From positions 1 through 9,168 of the forward strand of contig JAMFSG010000075.1 in NCBI GenBank assembly GCA_026225155.1: 9,168 bases of DNA. Direction: 5' to 3'. Under the pieces are notes generated by a model. The model was not told the origin of the DNA. It did no database searches and was given only the letters and a program-made list of their open reading frames with translations. This stretch comes from Verrucomicrobiota bacterium (GTDB lineage: Bacteria; Verrucomicrobiota; Verrucomicrobiia; Limisphaerales; UBA11358). Made by a program: the position numbers and the translations under genes. This document shows, piece after piece, positions 1-6,752 of this stretch. Position 1 is the stretch's first letter, and every line of letters starts with the position of its first letter.

Positions 1-1296
1 ATTCAAAAATGCACGGTCTACGAGCGAGAGCTGATTGCGGATCAATTGCGCCAGATCAGGATGCAATTTCAACTGGCGTTGTTGCGCGTATAAAAAAACG
101 CGCATCAGCCGGCGCGGTGAATCGCGAAAAATGCGTTTCGATGCCGCATGGATTTCGCCGTCAATGAACAGAAAACCGTCCACTGGTTCCAAAGGTTTGC
201 GGCGGCGGCGCGGCAGCAAACTGCGCCAGCGTGCGAGCCGGCTTTTTTGCTCCGGCGCGAGCAGCGCCATGCGTTCTTCCAGCGTGCGCGTGATGAGAAA
301 AATATTCCGCGTGTGCGTGTAAAGATCGCGCATGAATTTCTCGATGCGCTTGCTCGGCGAACGGTCGGTGTAGCCGAGATTCGTCGCGACGGCGGGCTGC
401 AGATTTTTCCCGAGCACGTCGAGCGGGCGGTTGACGTGATAGTGCAATTCCGTCCGCGCGCGCAGCAGGAAATCATAAGCCGCCTCCAACTGTTTCCGTT
501 CGGCGGCAGAAACGAATTCCTGTTCTTGCAAATCCACCAGCGAACGCGTGCGATATTTGAAGAACGACATCCACAAAAGATTTTGAAAATCGCGCAGGCC
601 GCCGCAGCCGTTTTTAAGATTCGGTTCCTGCATCGTGGCGGAGTTGCCGTATTTCGTGCGACGCGTCGTCTGATCTTCGAGGCGCGCGGCGATGTATTTT
701 TCCTCGTAGCCGACGACGCATTTGGCAACGACGGCTTTTTGAAATTTTAGAAATAATTTCTCGTCGCCCGCAATCAACCGCGCTTCGATCACCGACGTTT
801 TGGACTGCATGTCGGAATTGGCGACTTGCACGCAATCGTCAATGCTGCGCACGGCGTGACCGACTTTCAGGCCGATGTCCCACAACGGATACAGCACGCC
901 GTCAATGAGTTTTGAAAGATGCGGCAACGGTTTGCCGGCGGTGACCTGGCCGTCATGCAAAAACATGAAATCAATGTCGCTGTGCGGATTCAATTCCGCG
1001 CGACCATAACCGCCGATGGCCACGAGCGCGATCGCGGGAAATTCCTTTTGCGCCTGCGGTGAAAGGCTGGCCTTCGCCGAATCCCAAAGATGCCGCAGCA
1101 ACGCGTCCAAAATCGCCGCGCGGCCCTGGCAAATTTTGCGTCCGTCCGCGCCCGCGCGATGTTCGATCTTTAGTCGGTGCGTCTGGACCTTGAGAAAACT
1201 TTTGTAGGCGGCCAGTTTATCCGCGACGGTGCTGCTGGGCGGAAACTTCAAACGCACCTCGGCGGCGGCCTCGATTTTTCTGATTAGATCCTGCAC
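1..1296 (-). CDS. glnD: [Protein-PII] uridylyltransferase / uridylyl-removing enzyme GlnD, N-terminal half (3' end beyond window)
   Basis: GlnD senses glutamine and uridylylates or de-uridylylates PII proteins, setting nitrogen assimilation. The frame stays open across all 432 visible codons. The nucleotidyltransferase signature is clear: GGYGRAELNPHSDID at about residues 95-109, with the metal-binding pair D107/D109. It is followed by the GlnD-specific region with a CGGLRDFQNLLWM motif and an RARTELHYH helix. Family members are about 850-930 residues, so the HD hydrolase and ACT domains should lie beyond position 1. The start is uncertain. The in-frame upstream stop is at 1366-1368 and there is no in-frame ATG before the catalytic motif (first at 964-966). 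I use GTG at 1296; TTG at 1317 is the main alternative, and neither has an obvious ribosome-binding site. The gene is divergent from the sigma factor gene. Function is sure; start is not. Confidence 0.93.
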   Translation of the reverse strand, partial: MQDLIRKIEAAAEVRLKFPPSSTVADKLAAYKSFLKVQTHRLKIEHRAGADGRKICQGRAAILDALLRHLWDSAKASLSPQAQKEFPAIALVAIGGYGRAELNPHSDIDFMFLHDGQVTAGKPLPHLSKLIDGVLYPLWDIGLKVGHAVRSIDDCVQVANSDMQSKTSVIEARLIAGDEKLFLKFQKAVVAKCVVGYEEKYIAARLEDQTTRRTKYGNSATMQEPNLKNGCGGLRDFQNLLWMSFFKYRTRSLVDLQEQEFVSAAERKQLEAAYDFLLRARTELHYHVNRPLDVLGKNLQPAVATNLGYTDRSPSKRIEKFMRDLYTHTRNIFLITRTLEERMALLAPEQKSRLARWRSLLPRRRRKPLEPVDGFLFIDGEIHAASKRIFRDSPRRLMRVFLYAQQRQLKLHPDLAQLIRNQLSLVDRAFLN

Positions 1297-1353
1297 GGGC
1301 GGATGAATTGCGGGCAAAACGATTTCAACGCAAAGAATTTCAATCGTTCTTGA

Positions 1354-1430
1354 TCCTTCTCGTCCTCATGCTCGTCCTCGTCCACGAAATTGAAAACCGA
1401 GGACGAGGACGAGCATGAGAACGAGGATGA
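1354..1430. repeat. GAGGAC-rich imperfect palindrome between glnD and the sigma factor gene
   Basis: The left arm runs over 1354-1383 and the right arm over 1401-1430, around a 17-nt loop (1384-1400). Pairing outward from C1383-G1401, 19 base pairs are perfect. Then come one mismatch (C1364/A1420), five more pairs, a G-U pair, and two or three more pairs after another mismatch. The arms are built from reiterated GAGGAC / GTCCTC hexamers around a central CATG. Both flanking genes point away from it, so it is not an ordinary terminator, and it has no T-run. Similar GAGGACGAG-type repeats are, as I recall, scattered in verrucomicrobial genomes, so a REP-like mobile palindrome is one explanation; a structured 5' leader of glnD is another. 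Confidence 0.85.
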
Positions 1431-1494
1431 TTTGGAAACCGGTCTTGCGTTAAAACTTTTTCGCACGCGCAGTGTTGAATAGACTCCTTCAGAA

Positions 1495-2097
1495 ATGGCC
1501 GACCAAACCGACCCTGATGGCGTGCTGATGCTGCGTGTGAAACGCGGTGACCGCGCGGCGTTCACGACGTTGGTCGAGAAATACAAACAGCCCGTGATGA
1601 ATTTCGTCTGCCGCTCGCTGCGCGACGAAACCGAAGCCGAGGATCTGGCGCAAAATGTTTTTTTGCAAGTTTTCAAATCCCGCGCGCGCTACGAACGCAC
1701 CGCGAAATTTTCCACGTGGCTTTTCACCATCGCGCGCAATCTTTGCCTGAATGAAATCCGCCGCCGCTCGCGCCATCCGGCAGAATCGCTCGAAGAAGCC
1801 CATTCCGAAAACGAAGACCAGCCGTCGCGCCAATACGAGGATAAAAAAGTTTTTTTGCCGACGGAAAATGTTTTACACGGCGAACTTGCCAAAAAAATCG
1901 AGGAAGCGTTGCGTGAGTTGCCGGAAAACCAGCGCACCGCCATTTTGCTCTGCCGGCAAGATGAATTGAGTTACGAAGAAATCGCCAAGATTCTGGACTG
2001 CTCGCTTTCCGCCACGAAATCCATCATCCATCGCGGCCGCGAAACGTTGAAGGAAAAATTAAAACCATATCTGCAATCCGGCGAGTGGACGGATTGA
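1495..2097 (+). CDS. ECF-type RNA polymerase sigma factor (sigma-70 family, RpoE-like)
   Basis: This 200-residue protein has the two-domain layout of extracytoplasmic-function sigma factors. Region 2 spans about residues 12-92, with the core-binding helix DLAQNVFLQVF (50-60) and the -10-recognising stretch STWLFTIARNLCLNEIRR (73-90). Region 4 spans about 130-188, with the -35-binding helix-turn-helix around LSYEEIAKILDCS (158-170) and IIHRGRETLKEKLK (177-190). The linker between them (about 93-128) is long, acidic and rich in Ser/Glu. There is no C-terminal extension or fused sensor domain. The ATG at 1495 is the natural start and lacks a good Shine-Dalgarno sequence. No zinc-finger anti-sigma gene follows; the transcript runs straight into the terminator at 2151-2190, so the usual sigma/anti-sigma operon is absent here. 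Its regulon cannot be told from the sequence. Confidence 0.93.
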   Translation: MADQTDPDGVLMLRVKRGDRAAFTTLVEKYKQPVMNFVCRSLRDETEAEDLAQNVFLQVFKSRARYERTAKFSTWLFTIARNLCLNEIRRRSRHPAESLEEAHSENEDQPSRQYEDKKVFLPTENVLHGELAKKIEEALRELPENQRTAILLCRQDELSYEEIAKILDCSLSATKSIIHRGRETLKEKLKPYLQSGEWTD

Positions 2098-2150
2098 AAT
2101 TTAAGTCCGAAATTTAATTTGGGCTCGACGGAGTCTCACGCCGCCAAATA

Positions 2151-2190
2151 AAAAAAACGGCGGACAAATTTTTGTCCGCCGTTTTTTTTT
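2151..2190. terminator. Bidirectional Rho-independent terminator between convergent genes
   Basis: A GC-rich stem (ACGGCGGAC paired with GTCCGCCGT, 2157-2165 and 2174-2182, extended by A-T pairs at the loop and at the base) has an A-run on the left and a T-run on the right. It can therefore work on both strands. It lies 54 nt after the sigma factor stop and 10 nt after the oxidoreductase stop on the other strand. Confidence 0.93.
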
Positions 2191-2199
2191 GCAAAAGTT

Positions 2200-3603
2200 T
2201 CAGCCGATCTTCCACGGCGAACGATATTCGCGCGTGAGCAATTGGCTGGCTTCCGCGTCGCCGATGATTTTTTCGTGTTTGACGTCCCAGTTGATTTTCC
2301 GGCCAGTGACCATCGAGATGTAACCGAGATGGCCGGGGATGGCGGAATGATGTCCTACCTGCACGGGCGTGACCGTCGGCTGGCGCGATTTGATGCTGTC
2401 CAAAAAGTTCCGCTGATGGTTGTTCGAGACGATGAGTTTGATTTTGCGCAATTCTTCGGGCAACGATTTGCCTTTTTTCCATTCGGGATTTGACGTCTCA
2501 AAACCGCCGCGGTCCACCCAGACCCAGCCTTCGGTGCCGATCCATTTCACGCCGCTGCGGATATCGTCGTAGCCGCCGGCGATCGTCATCGTGATGTCCT
2601 GCGGATATTTCAGTTCGATGCGATATTTCGGCGACGTATTCCAAACGGCGTCCGCTGCCGGAAATTCGCCATGACCTTCAATTTCGGACGGGCCAGAATT
2701 ATCAAAACCCAAACCCCAGTGCGCGATGTCGCAATGATGGCCGATCCAATCCATCAATTGTCCGCCGCCCGTGTTGTAATTCCAGCGCCAGTTTTTGTGC
2801 GAGCGCGCCGCGATATACGGTTCCATTTTGGATGGCCCGATCCATGTTTCGTAATCCAGTTCCGTCGGCGGATTCGTGGCCAACAGATTCCATTCGGGCG
2901 TGCCGGGCGTGACTTTCGTGAGACTGGAAATTTTGTCCGGCAATGAAGAAATTTTGTCCACTGCAATTTTTCCCTCGCCGGAAAAATCCGCGTGGCCGGC
3001 AGGCAAACCGACTTCGACGTGCGTGACCGTGCCGATGAGACCGTTGCGGACAATTTCCGCCGCCTTGTGAAACGTCGGGACGGAACGTTGCCACGAACCC
3101 ATCTGCCAGATGATTTTATGTTTTTCCACCGCGCGGACGATGGCTTGCTGTTCGGCAATGGTTTTCGCCAGCGGCTTTTCGCCATAAACATCTTTGCCGC
3201 GACGTGCGGCTTCGGTGGCGACCAGTTCATGCCAATGATCCGGCACCGCGATCATCACCGCGTCAATGTCTTCGCGCGCGAGCAATTCCTTGTAATCGTG
3301 ATAACCTTTGCAGTCCTTGTTGCCGTAATGATCGTTGACCAGATCCAGCGCGCCCTGCAAATGGTTCGAGTCAATGTCACACGCCGCGATCACCTGGCAA
3401 TCCGGCAGCGCGAGAAATCCCTGCGTGTCGCCCGGACCCTGCCAGCCCATGCCGATCACACCGAGGTTGATGCGGTTGCTCGCGCGCGGACGGCTGCCAC
3501 TCGTGGCGCAACCGGGCAGGATGAGCGGCAAAACCATCGCCGCGCTGGCTTTGGCGATGAAATTACGGCGGCTGATACTATTTGAGGATGGATTTTTTTT
3601 CAT
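2200..3603 (-). CDS. Gfo/Idh/MocA family oxidoreductase with Tat signal and lipobox-like cysteine
   Basis: This is a 467-residue NAD(P)-dependent dehydrogenase-fold protein. The N-terminus has a twin-arginine motif (SRRNF, R12-R13), a hydrophobic stretch, and LPGC with C32, so export by Tat and possible lipid anchoring are likely. The Rossmann fold follows: GVIGMGWQG (G51/G53/G56), the second strand ending in the acidic ACDID (D76/D78), and the EKPL motif (142-145) with the family's catalytic-type lysine K143. The C-terminal domain carries GGGQ...D..GHH.D (279-292), a typical active-site segment of this family. A loop at residues 216-230 contains a tandem heptad, DKISSLP then DKISSLT. Verrucomicrobia and Planctomycetes carry many such exported paralogues, usually assigned to sugar or inositol oxidation; the substrate is unknown. 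No clear Shine-Dalgarno precedes the ATG. Confidence 0.93.
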   Translation of the reverse strand: MKKNPSSNSISRRNFIAKASAAMVLPLILPGCATSGSRPRASNRINLGVIGMGWQGPGDTQGFLALPDCQVIAACDIDSNHLQGALDLVNDHYGNKDCKGYHDYKELLAREDIDAVMIAVPDHWHELVATEAARRGKDVYGEKPLAKTIAEQQAIVRAVEKHKIIWQMGSWQRSVPTFHKAAEIVRNGLIGTVTHVEVGLPAGHADFSGEGKIAVDKISSLPDKISSLTKVTPGTPEWNLLATNPPTELDYETWIGPSKMEPYIAARSHKNWRWNYNTGGGQLMDWIGHHCDIAHWGLGFDNSGPSEIEGHGEFPAADAVWNTSPKYRIELKYPQDITMTIAGGYDDIRSGVKWIGTEGWVWVDRGGFETSNPEWKKGKSLPEELRKIKLIVSNNHQRNFLDSIKSRQPTVTPVQVGHHSAIPGHLGYISMVTGRKINWDVKHEKIIGDAEASQLLTREYRSPWKIG

Positions 3604-3649
3604 GCGATAAATTCAGGTGACGCGTAAATATGAAAACATCAGAGCCGGA

Positions 3650-3664
3650 AGCCAATCAAAAAGT
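3650..3664. repeat. 15-bp direct repeat, copy 1
   Basis: The sequence AGCCAATCAAAAAGT recurs identically at 3884-3898. This copy ends 47 bp upstream of the oxidoreductase start codon, a plausible place for a promoter or operator on the minus strand. Confidence 0.75.
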
Positions 3665-3763
3665 TACGATTTTTTAATAAAGTTTCTTTACTAATGTTTC
3701 AACGGCAGTCTGGACACAAAACCCGTCTGGCTGATTTGCTCTGTTTCATGAAGAATTTGGCGC

Positions 3764-3787
3764 AAATGCCCTGCTTCCGGCATTTTT
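3764..3787 (+). terminator. Terminator-like hairpin with no obvious gene
   Basis: A perfect 7-bp stem, AAATGCC paired with GGCATTT around an 8-nt loop, runs into five consecutive T residues on the plus strand. No plus-strand gene ends just upstream, so it is either a chance structure, a remnant, or the end of a small untranslated RNA from 3604-3787. It would not be a good terminator on the minus strand. Confidence 0.35.
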
Positions 3788-3883
3788 ATCCCCCTACTAA
3801 ATTTCTTTTGCTGATTTTAATAAACCGCAAAATTTCTCCCACTCGTGTGCCTGAAATCGAATCAGCGAAACAACAAAGCTGTC

Positions 3884-3898
3884 AGCCAATCAAAAAGT
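3884..3898. repeat. 15-bp direct repeat, copy 2
   Basis: This is identical to 3650-3664 and in the same orientation, 234 bp away start to start. Flanking bases differ on both sides, so the identity is sharply bounded. Confidence 0.75.
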
Positions 3899-3936
3899 AA
3901 TGAAAAATTCATCCTCGGTTTTGAGGGGAGACACGC

Positions 3937-4023
3937 GTGCCAGATCTCAAAAAACCCAAGCTGGATTTATTGAGTCTGCGGATGAAAACGAGTGTTCAGT
4001 TATCGGCTTACGGCAACACATAG
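3937..4023 (+). CDS. Possible 28-codon ORF of unknown function
   Basis: A GTG at 3937 opens a 28-codon frame ending in TAG, encoding a basic peptide that starts VPDLKKPKLDLLSLRMKTSV. It is preceded at good distance by GAGGGGAG (3923-3930), one of the few strong Shine-Dalgarno-like sequences in the window. Its end overlaps the 3' end of the convergent PilX-like gene by 16 bp. I do not recognise the peptide. It could be a real small protein, the surviving N-terminus of a longer gene truncated when the neighbouring gene arrived, or chance. Confidence 0.25.
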   Translation: MPDLKKPKLDLLSLRMKTSVQLSAYGNT

Positions 4024-5738
4024 CCTGGCGTTCCAGGCGGCAGTCTGCCGGGATTGTAGAAATTTGGATCAAATCCCCAATCGCGGGTGGGCGGCGTGTA
4101 ATATATTCCTGGCAACTGAAACTGGTTGGTAGCCATTTTGCTGCTATAAAGGCAAACCAAAGATGTGTTGTAGATCAGAGTCTGTGTGGCGGAATTCCAA
4201 GGTTCAAGCAAGCGGGTCAGATTTTGAACGCCGCCGCTGAAAGTAGCAGCACTCGTCCCGGTTGAAGGAACATTTCCCGCAATAATGGCCGCATTCAAAG
4301 TCATGCTTGTTGGAGTAGCCATTGACGTATAAGGCTTGCTGCTCAAACGATCCTGCCAATTTGACGAGAGAACAGTTATGGCGTCCGCCGTCAAAGCCGC
4401 CGGAACCGCATAAGTCCTGGCAATGCCGTTTGTTAAAAAGGTGTTGGTGGTTGAATTTGACGCGAACGCAAAATGAATGCCATCCACGGTCGTATTGTAA
4501 TTGCCTTGGATATATAATGGATTTTGCGTGGCCATGGAAAATCCCAAGCTGTCATTATATGGCAATTGCTGGCCATTTATCAGCCGCACTACTGCGAGAT
4601 TTTTGGAGCCGCCAGTGCGCTGATCCGCAACATAAAAAATTTTCGGGTAAAGCCCAAAATTAGAGTTGAATTTATTAGTGCAACATACGTTAGTGGCAAT
4701 CCAGCCTGCGAATGCACCCACGTCAATTTGGGTTACAAGATTAGTTTTGCTTTCTCGCTGGTCAAAAAAAGTATTGGTCAGCGTCAGGAATGGCATGCTG
4801 ATGCTACCAATACCAGAGGGGCCGATGCTGCTAGGATTTGTCCGCAAGAACGTCGTTGTTACATTGGTGTAATTGTAAATTATTTTAGTCGGATCAGTCG
4901 CAGGAATATTTCCATCATACCAATTTTGAAAAGTTAGCCGCACCGTCGGATTGGTCACGCCGTCGGGAAATGAATTGGTAACGATCAAGATAATATTAGC
5001 CTGATTATACAGTCTGGCTTGGCCGATCGCCGACGTCGGTAATTCTGTAAAAGGTGGGATTTCAATCATGACATGAGGGTTATTCGTCCCCAATGGTGAA
5101 ATGAAAGCTGGCGTGTTCGTTACATAGGGAGGTTGTCCTTTCAAGACTACTGAAGTCGTATTCACCCATGATATGTAAGTTAACCCGGCATTGACTGGCG
5201 ATGAAATCGTGTTTGCAGTTGTGAGTGGGTTGTTAAAAGTTTGGACGTTTGCAGACCCTAAATAAATCGGCCCATTTGCATGAATGCCGCCATTGACCAC
5301 AATCGTGGCTGAATCGCTAAATTCCAACAGCCCGTCATAAAAAATTGCAAAGCCAAAAACGGGAATGATTGACGGCGCTTTGAGGCGGAAAAATTGTTGG
5401 ATGTTAGTGTTTGGTTGCGTAATGACAAAGTTATCGCTGATAACATTAGTTATTACAGGAGTCGGCGTTTGAGGCGGAATAATGGATGAATAAATTGAAG
5501 ATAATGGTGATGCGGTCGCAACATTGACCCAAGAATTACTGGCGGACAAATTCGTTGTCGTTTGCAGCAGGTAATAATACGAAGTTAGTGGCCAAGCTAG
5601 AGCAGCTATTCCATTTGAAATGGTGATGTCCGGTGTCTGCGCGAAAGTCGAGGAGTGACAAAATAAAAGTGCGACAACGATGGCAAGTCGGGAAAACCAA
5701 GGCCAACTTGATTTTACTTTGCAAAACGGGATTTGCAT
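4008..5738 (-). CDS. Exported PilX-like / pilus-assembly-like surface protein, hypothetical
   Basis: This 576-residue protein has a Sec signal peptide (basic start, hydrophobic core about residues 17-28, likely cleavage after the TFAQ region near 34). Residues about 38-120 form a module of the kind common in verrucomicrobial exported proteins (TTTNL...SWV... ending QQFFRLK). The rest resembles PilX/DUF4900-type proteins: a GGIHANGPIYLG turn (150-161), NPLYIQGNYN (406-415), AALTADAITVLSSNW (447-461), AAIIAGNVPS...GGVQNLTRLLEPW (483-514), and a C-terminus with TRDWGFD..F..P..LPPGTP. It is rich in Asn, Thr and Ser. It lacks a prepilin cleavage site, so it is probably exported directly rather than being a pilin. 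Its ATG lies 1 nt after the stop of the upstream ispA-like gene, suggesting one transcript. The gene is visibly more AT-rich than its neighbours. Family resemblance is from memory. Confidence 0.82.
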   Translation of the reverse strand: MQIPFCKVKSSWPWFSRLAIVVALLFCHSSTFAQTPDITISNGIAALAWPLTSYYYLLQTTTNLSASNSWVNVATASPLSSIYSSIIPPQTPTPVITNVISDNFVITQPNTNIQQFFRLKAPSIIPVFGFAIFYDGLLEFSDSATIVVNGGIHANGPIYLGSANVQTFNNPLTTANTISSPVNAGLTYISWVNTTSVVLKGQPPYVTNTPAFISPLGTNNPHVMIEIPPFTELPTSAIGQARLYNQANIILIVTNSFPDGVTNPTVRLTFQNWYDGNIPATDPTKIIYNYTNVTTTFLRTNPSSIGPSGIGSISMPFLTLTNTFFDQRESKTNLVTQIDVGAFAGWIATNVCCTNKFNSNFGLYPKIFYVADQRTGGSKNLAVVRLINGQQLPYNDSLGFSMATQNPLYIQGNYNTTVDGIHFAFASNSTTNTFLTNGIARTYAVPAALTADAITVLSSNWQDRLSSKPYTSMATPTSMTLNAAIIAGNVPSTGTSAATFSGGVQNLTRLLEPWNSATQTLIYNTSLVCLYSSKMATNQFQLPGIYYTPPTRDWGFDPNFYNPGRLPPGTPGYVLP

Positions 5739-5739
5739 T

Positions 5740-6681
5740 TTATTTATCCCGCTTCAAAAGAAATTCCGCCAGCGCTTCGAGCGCGACGGCTTTGCCTTTG
5801 AAAATTTTTAGCGCGGCAAAAGCTTTGTCCGTCAGTTGCGTCGCAATTTTGCGGGATTTTTCTAAACCGACGATGGACGGATAAGTCGCTTTTTGCACGG
5901 CGACATCTTTGCCCGCCGTTTTGCCGAGCTGCTCGCTCGTCTGCGTCACGTCGAGAATGTCGTCAATCACCTGAAACGCGAGGCCGACGTTGTAACCAAA
6001 ATCAGTCAACGCGGCGAGTTGCGCAGACGTGCAGTTCGCGCTCATCCCGCCGAGGCGAACGGAACAGCAGAGCAGGGCGGACGTTTTCCGCTCGTGGATG
6101 AATTTCAATTCGGCGATGGAAAGTTTTTTGTTTTCGCCTTCGAGATCCGCGACTTGGCCGCCGACGAGTTGGAGCGAACCGGAAGCTTTCGCGATTTCCA
6201 AAATCAAATCACGATGGGAATAGCGCGGCCAGCCCTTAGCCTGCGCGGCGATCTCGAACGCCTGCGTCAGCAGCGCGTCGCCCGCGAGCACGGCGATGCC
6301 TTCGCCGAAAACTTTGTGGTTCGTCAGTTTGCCGCGACGGTAATCGTCATTGTCCATCGCGGGCAAATCGTCGTGAATGAGCGAATAAGTGTGGATGCAC
6401 TCGACGGCGCACGCGAGCGGCAGCGCGTCTTTTTCCGAACCGCCGCAAGCTGCCGCCGCCGCGAGCAAAACTGCCGGACGCGTCCGTTTTCCGCCGGCGA
6501 AAAGCGAGTAGCGCATTGCTTTGTGGATCGTGGCCGGTTTGATTTTTTCGCTGGGCAGAAATTTATCGAGCGCGGCGTTGACGGCGTCGGTGCGCGTGGT
6601 GAGAAATTGGTTCAGGTCGAACGATGTTTTTTTGGCGGCCATAAAATTGTCACAAGAAAGTGCCGGAAAGCCGGACAACAT
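5740..6681 (-). CDS. ispA: Polyprenyl synthetase, farnesyl diphosphate synthase type
   Basis: This cytoplasmic enzyme condenses IPP with allylic diphosphates, feeding quinone, bactoprenol or hopanoid/carotenoid synthesis. Residues are counted from the ATG at 6681. GGKRTRP (63-69) binds diphosphate. The first aspartate-rich motif is DDLPAMD (104-110), with the two-residue insertion of bacterial type II FPP synthases and Tyr99 five residues before it, matching short (C15) product length. KT (199-200) and the second motif DDILD (240-244) follow. The frame gives 313 residues. ATG at 6642 (starting MAAKKTSFDL) would give 300, close to the usual length, and is at least as likely because residues 1-13 look non-coding; neither start has a clear Shine-Dalgarno. 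It is divergent from rpoZ and followed after 1 nt by the PilX-like gene. FPP versus GGPP product is inferred. Confidence 0.92.
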   Translation of the reverse strand: MLSGFPALSCDNFMAAKKTSFDLNQFLTTRTDAVNAALDKFLPSEKIKPATIHKAMRYSLFAGGKRTRPAVLLAAAAACGGSEKDALPLACAVECIHTYSLIHDDLPAMDNDDYRRGKLTNHKVFGEGIAVLAGDALLTQAFEIAAQAKGWPRYSHRDLILEIAKASGSLQLVGGQVADLEGENKKLSIAELKFIHERKTSALLCCSVRLGGMSANCTSAQLAALTDFGYNVGLAFQVIDDILDVTQTSEQLGKTAGKDVAVQKATYPSIVGLEKSRKIATQLTDKAFAALKIFKGKAVALEALAEFLLKRDK

Positions 6682-6699
6682 TGAAGGGAATTTTTATCA

Positions 6700-6728
6700 T
6701 TGCGCCGGTTTAATGCGGTTGCTATCTT
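6700..6728 (+). promoter_or_regulatory. Candidate sigma-70-type promoter for rpoZ
   Basis: TTGCGC (6700-6705) and TATCTT (6723-6728) are separated by exactly 17 bp. Transcription would start near 6735, giving a leader of about 18 nt before the rpoZ ATG at 6753. Each box matches the consensus at 4 of 6 positions. Confidence 0.5.
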
Positions 6729-6752
6729 GACCCGCTAGTTTTCTTAAAAATA

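Larger units (their letters stand above)
3604..4007. other. Long, mostly non-coding intergenic region
   Basis: This AT-rich stretch lies between the 3' end of the PilX-like gene and the 5' end of the oxidoreductase gene; both are on the minus strand. It holds two copies of a 15-bp direct repeat, one plus-strand terminator-like hairpin, a short palindrome TAAAG-TTT-CTTTA near 3678-3690, and the start of a possible 28-codon ORF. An open frame at 3694-3900 (+) has no family resemblance and no ribosome-binding site, so I leave it out. I found no convincing minus-strand terminator for the PilX-like gene and no strong -35/-10 pair for the oxidoreductase. Confidence 0.7.

Noticed and set aside
105..750. 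Overlapping open frames on both strands over the glnD region (105-728 minus, 148-750 plus).
   Set aside because: Both are low-complexity, Arg/Ala-rich frames in the shadow of the glnD frame, which shows clear family motifs throughout.
1284..1676. Minus-strand 130-codon ORF with a DEDEHEDE-type acidic run.
   Set aside because: The acidic run is only the translation of the GAGGAC palindrome, and the rest is antisense to the sigma factor gene.
3694..3900. Plus-strand 68-codon ORF in the long intergenic region.
   Set aside because: It has no ribosome-binding site and no recognisable motif, and it crosses the hairpin and one repeat copy.
3900..4937. Plus-strand ORFs opposite the PilX-like gene (3900-4265, 4322-4663, 4524-4937).
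   Set aside because: They are antisense frames with unusual composition and no family resemblance; the minus-strand frame has a signal peptide and family motifs.
5893..6684. 263-codon plus-strand ORF opposite ispA.
   Set aside because: It is a mirror frame of a GC-rich gene; the ispA frame carries both aspartate-rich motifs.
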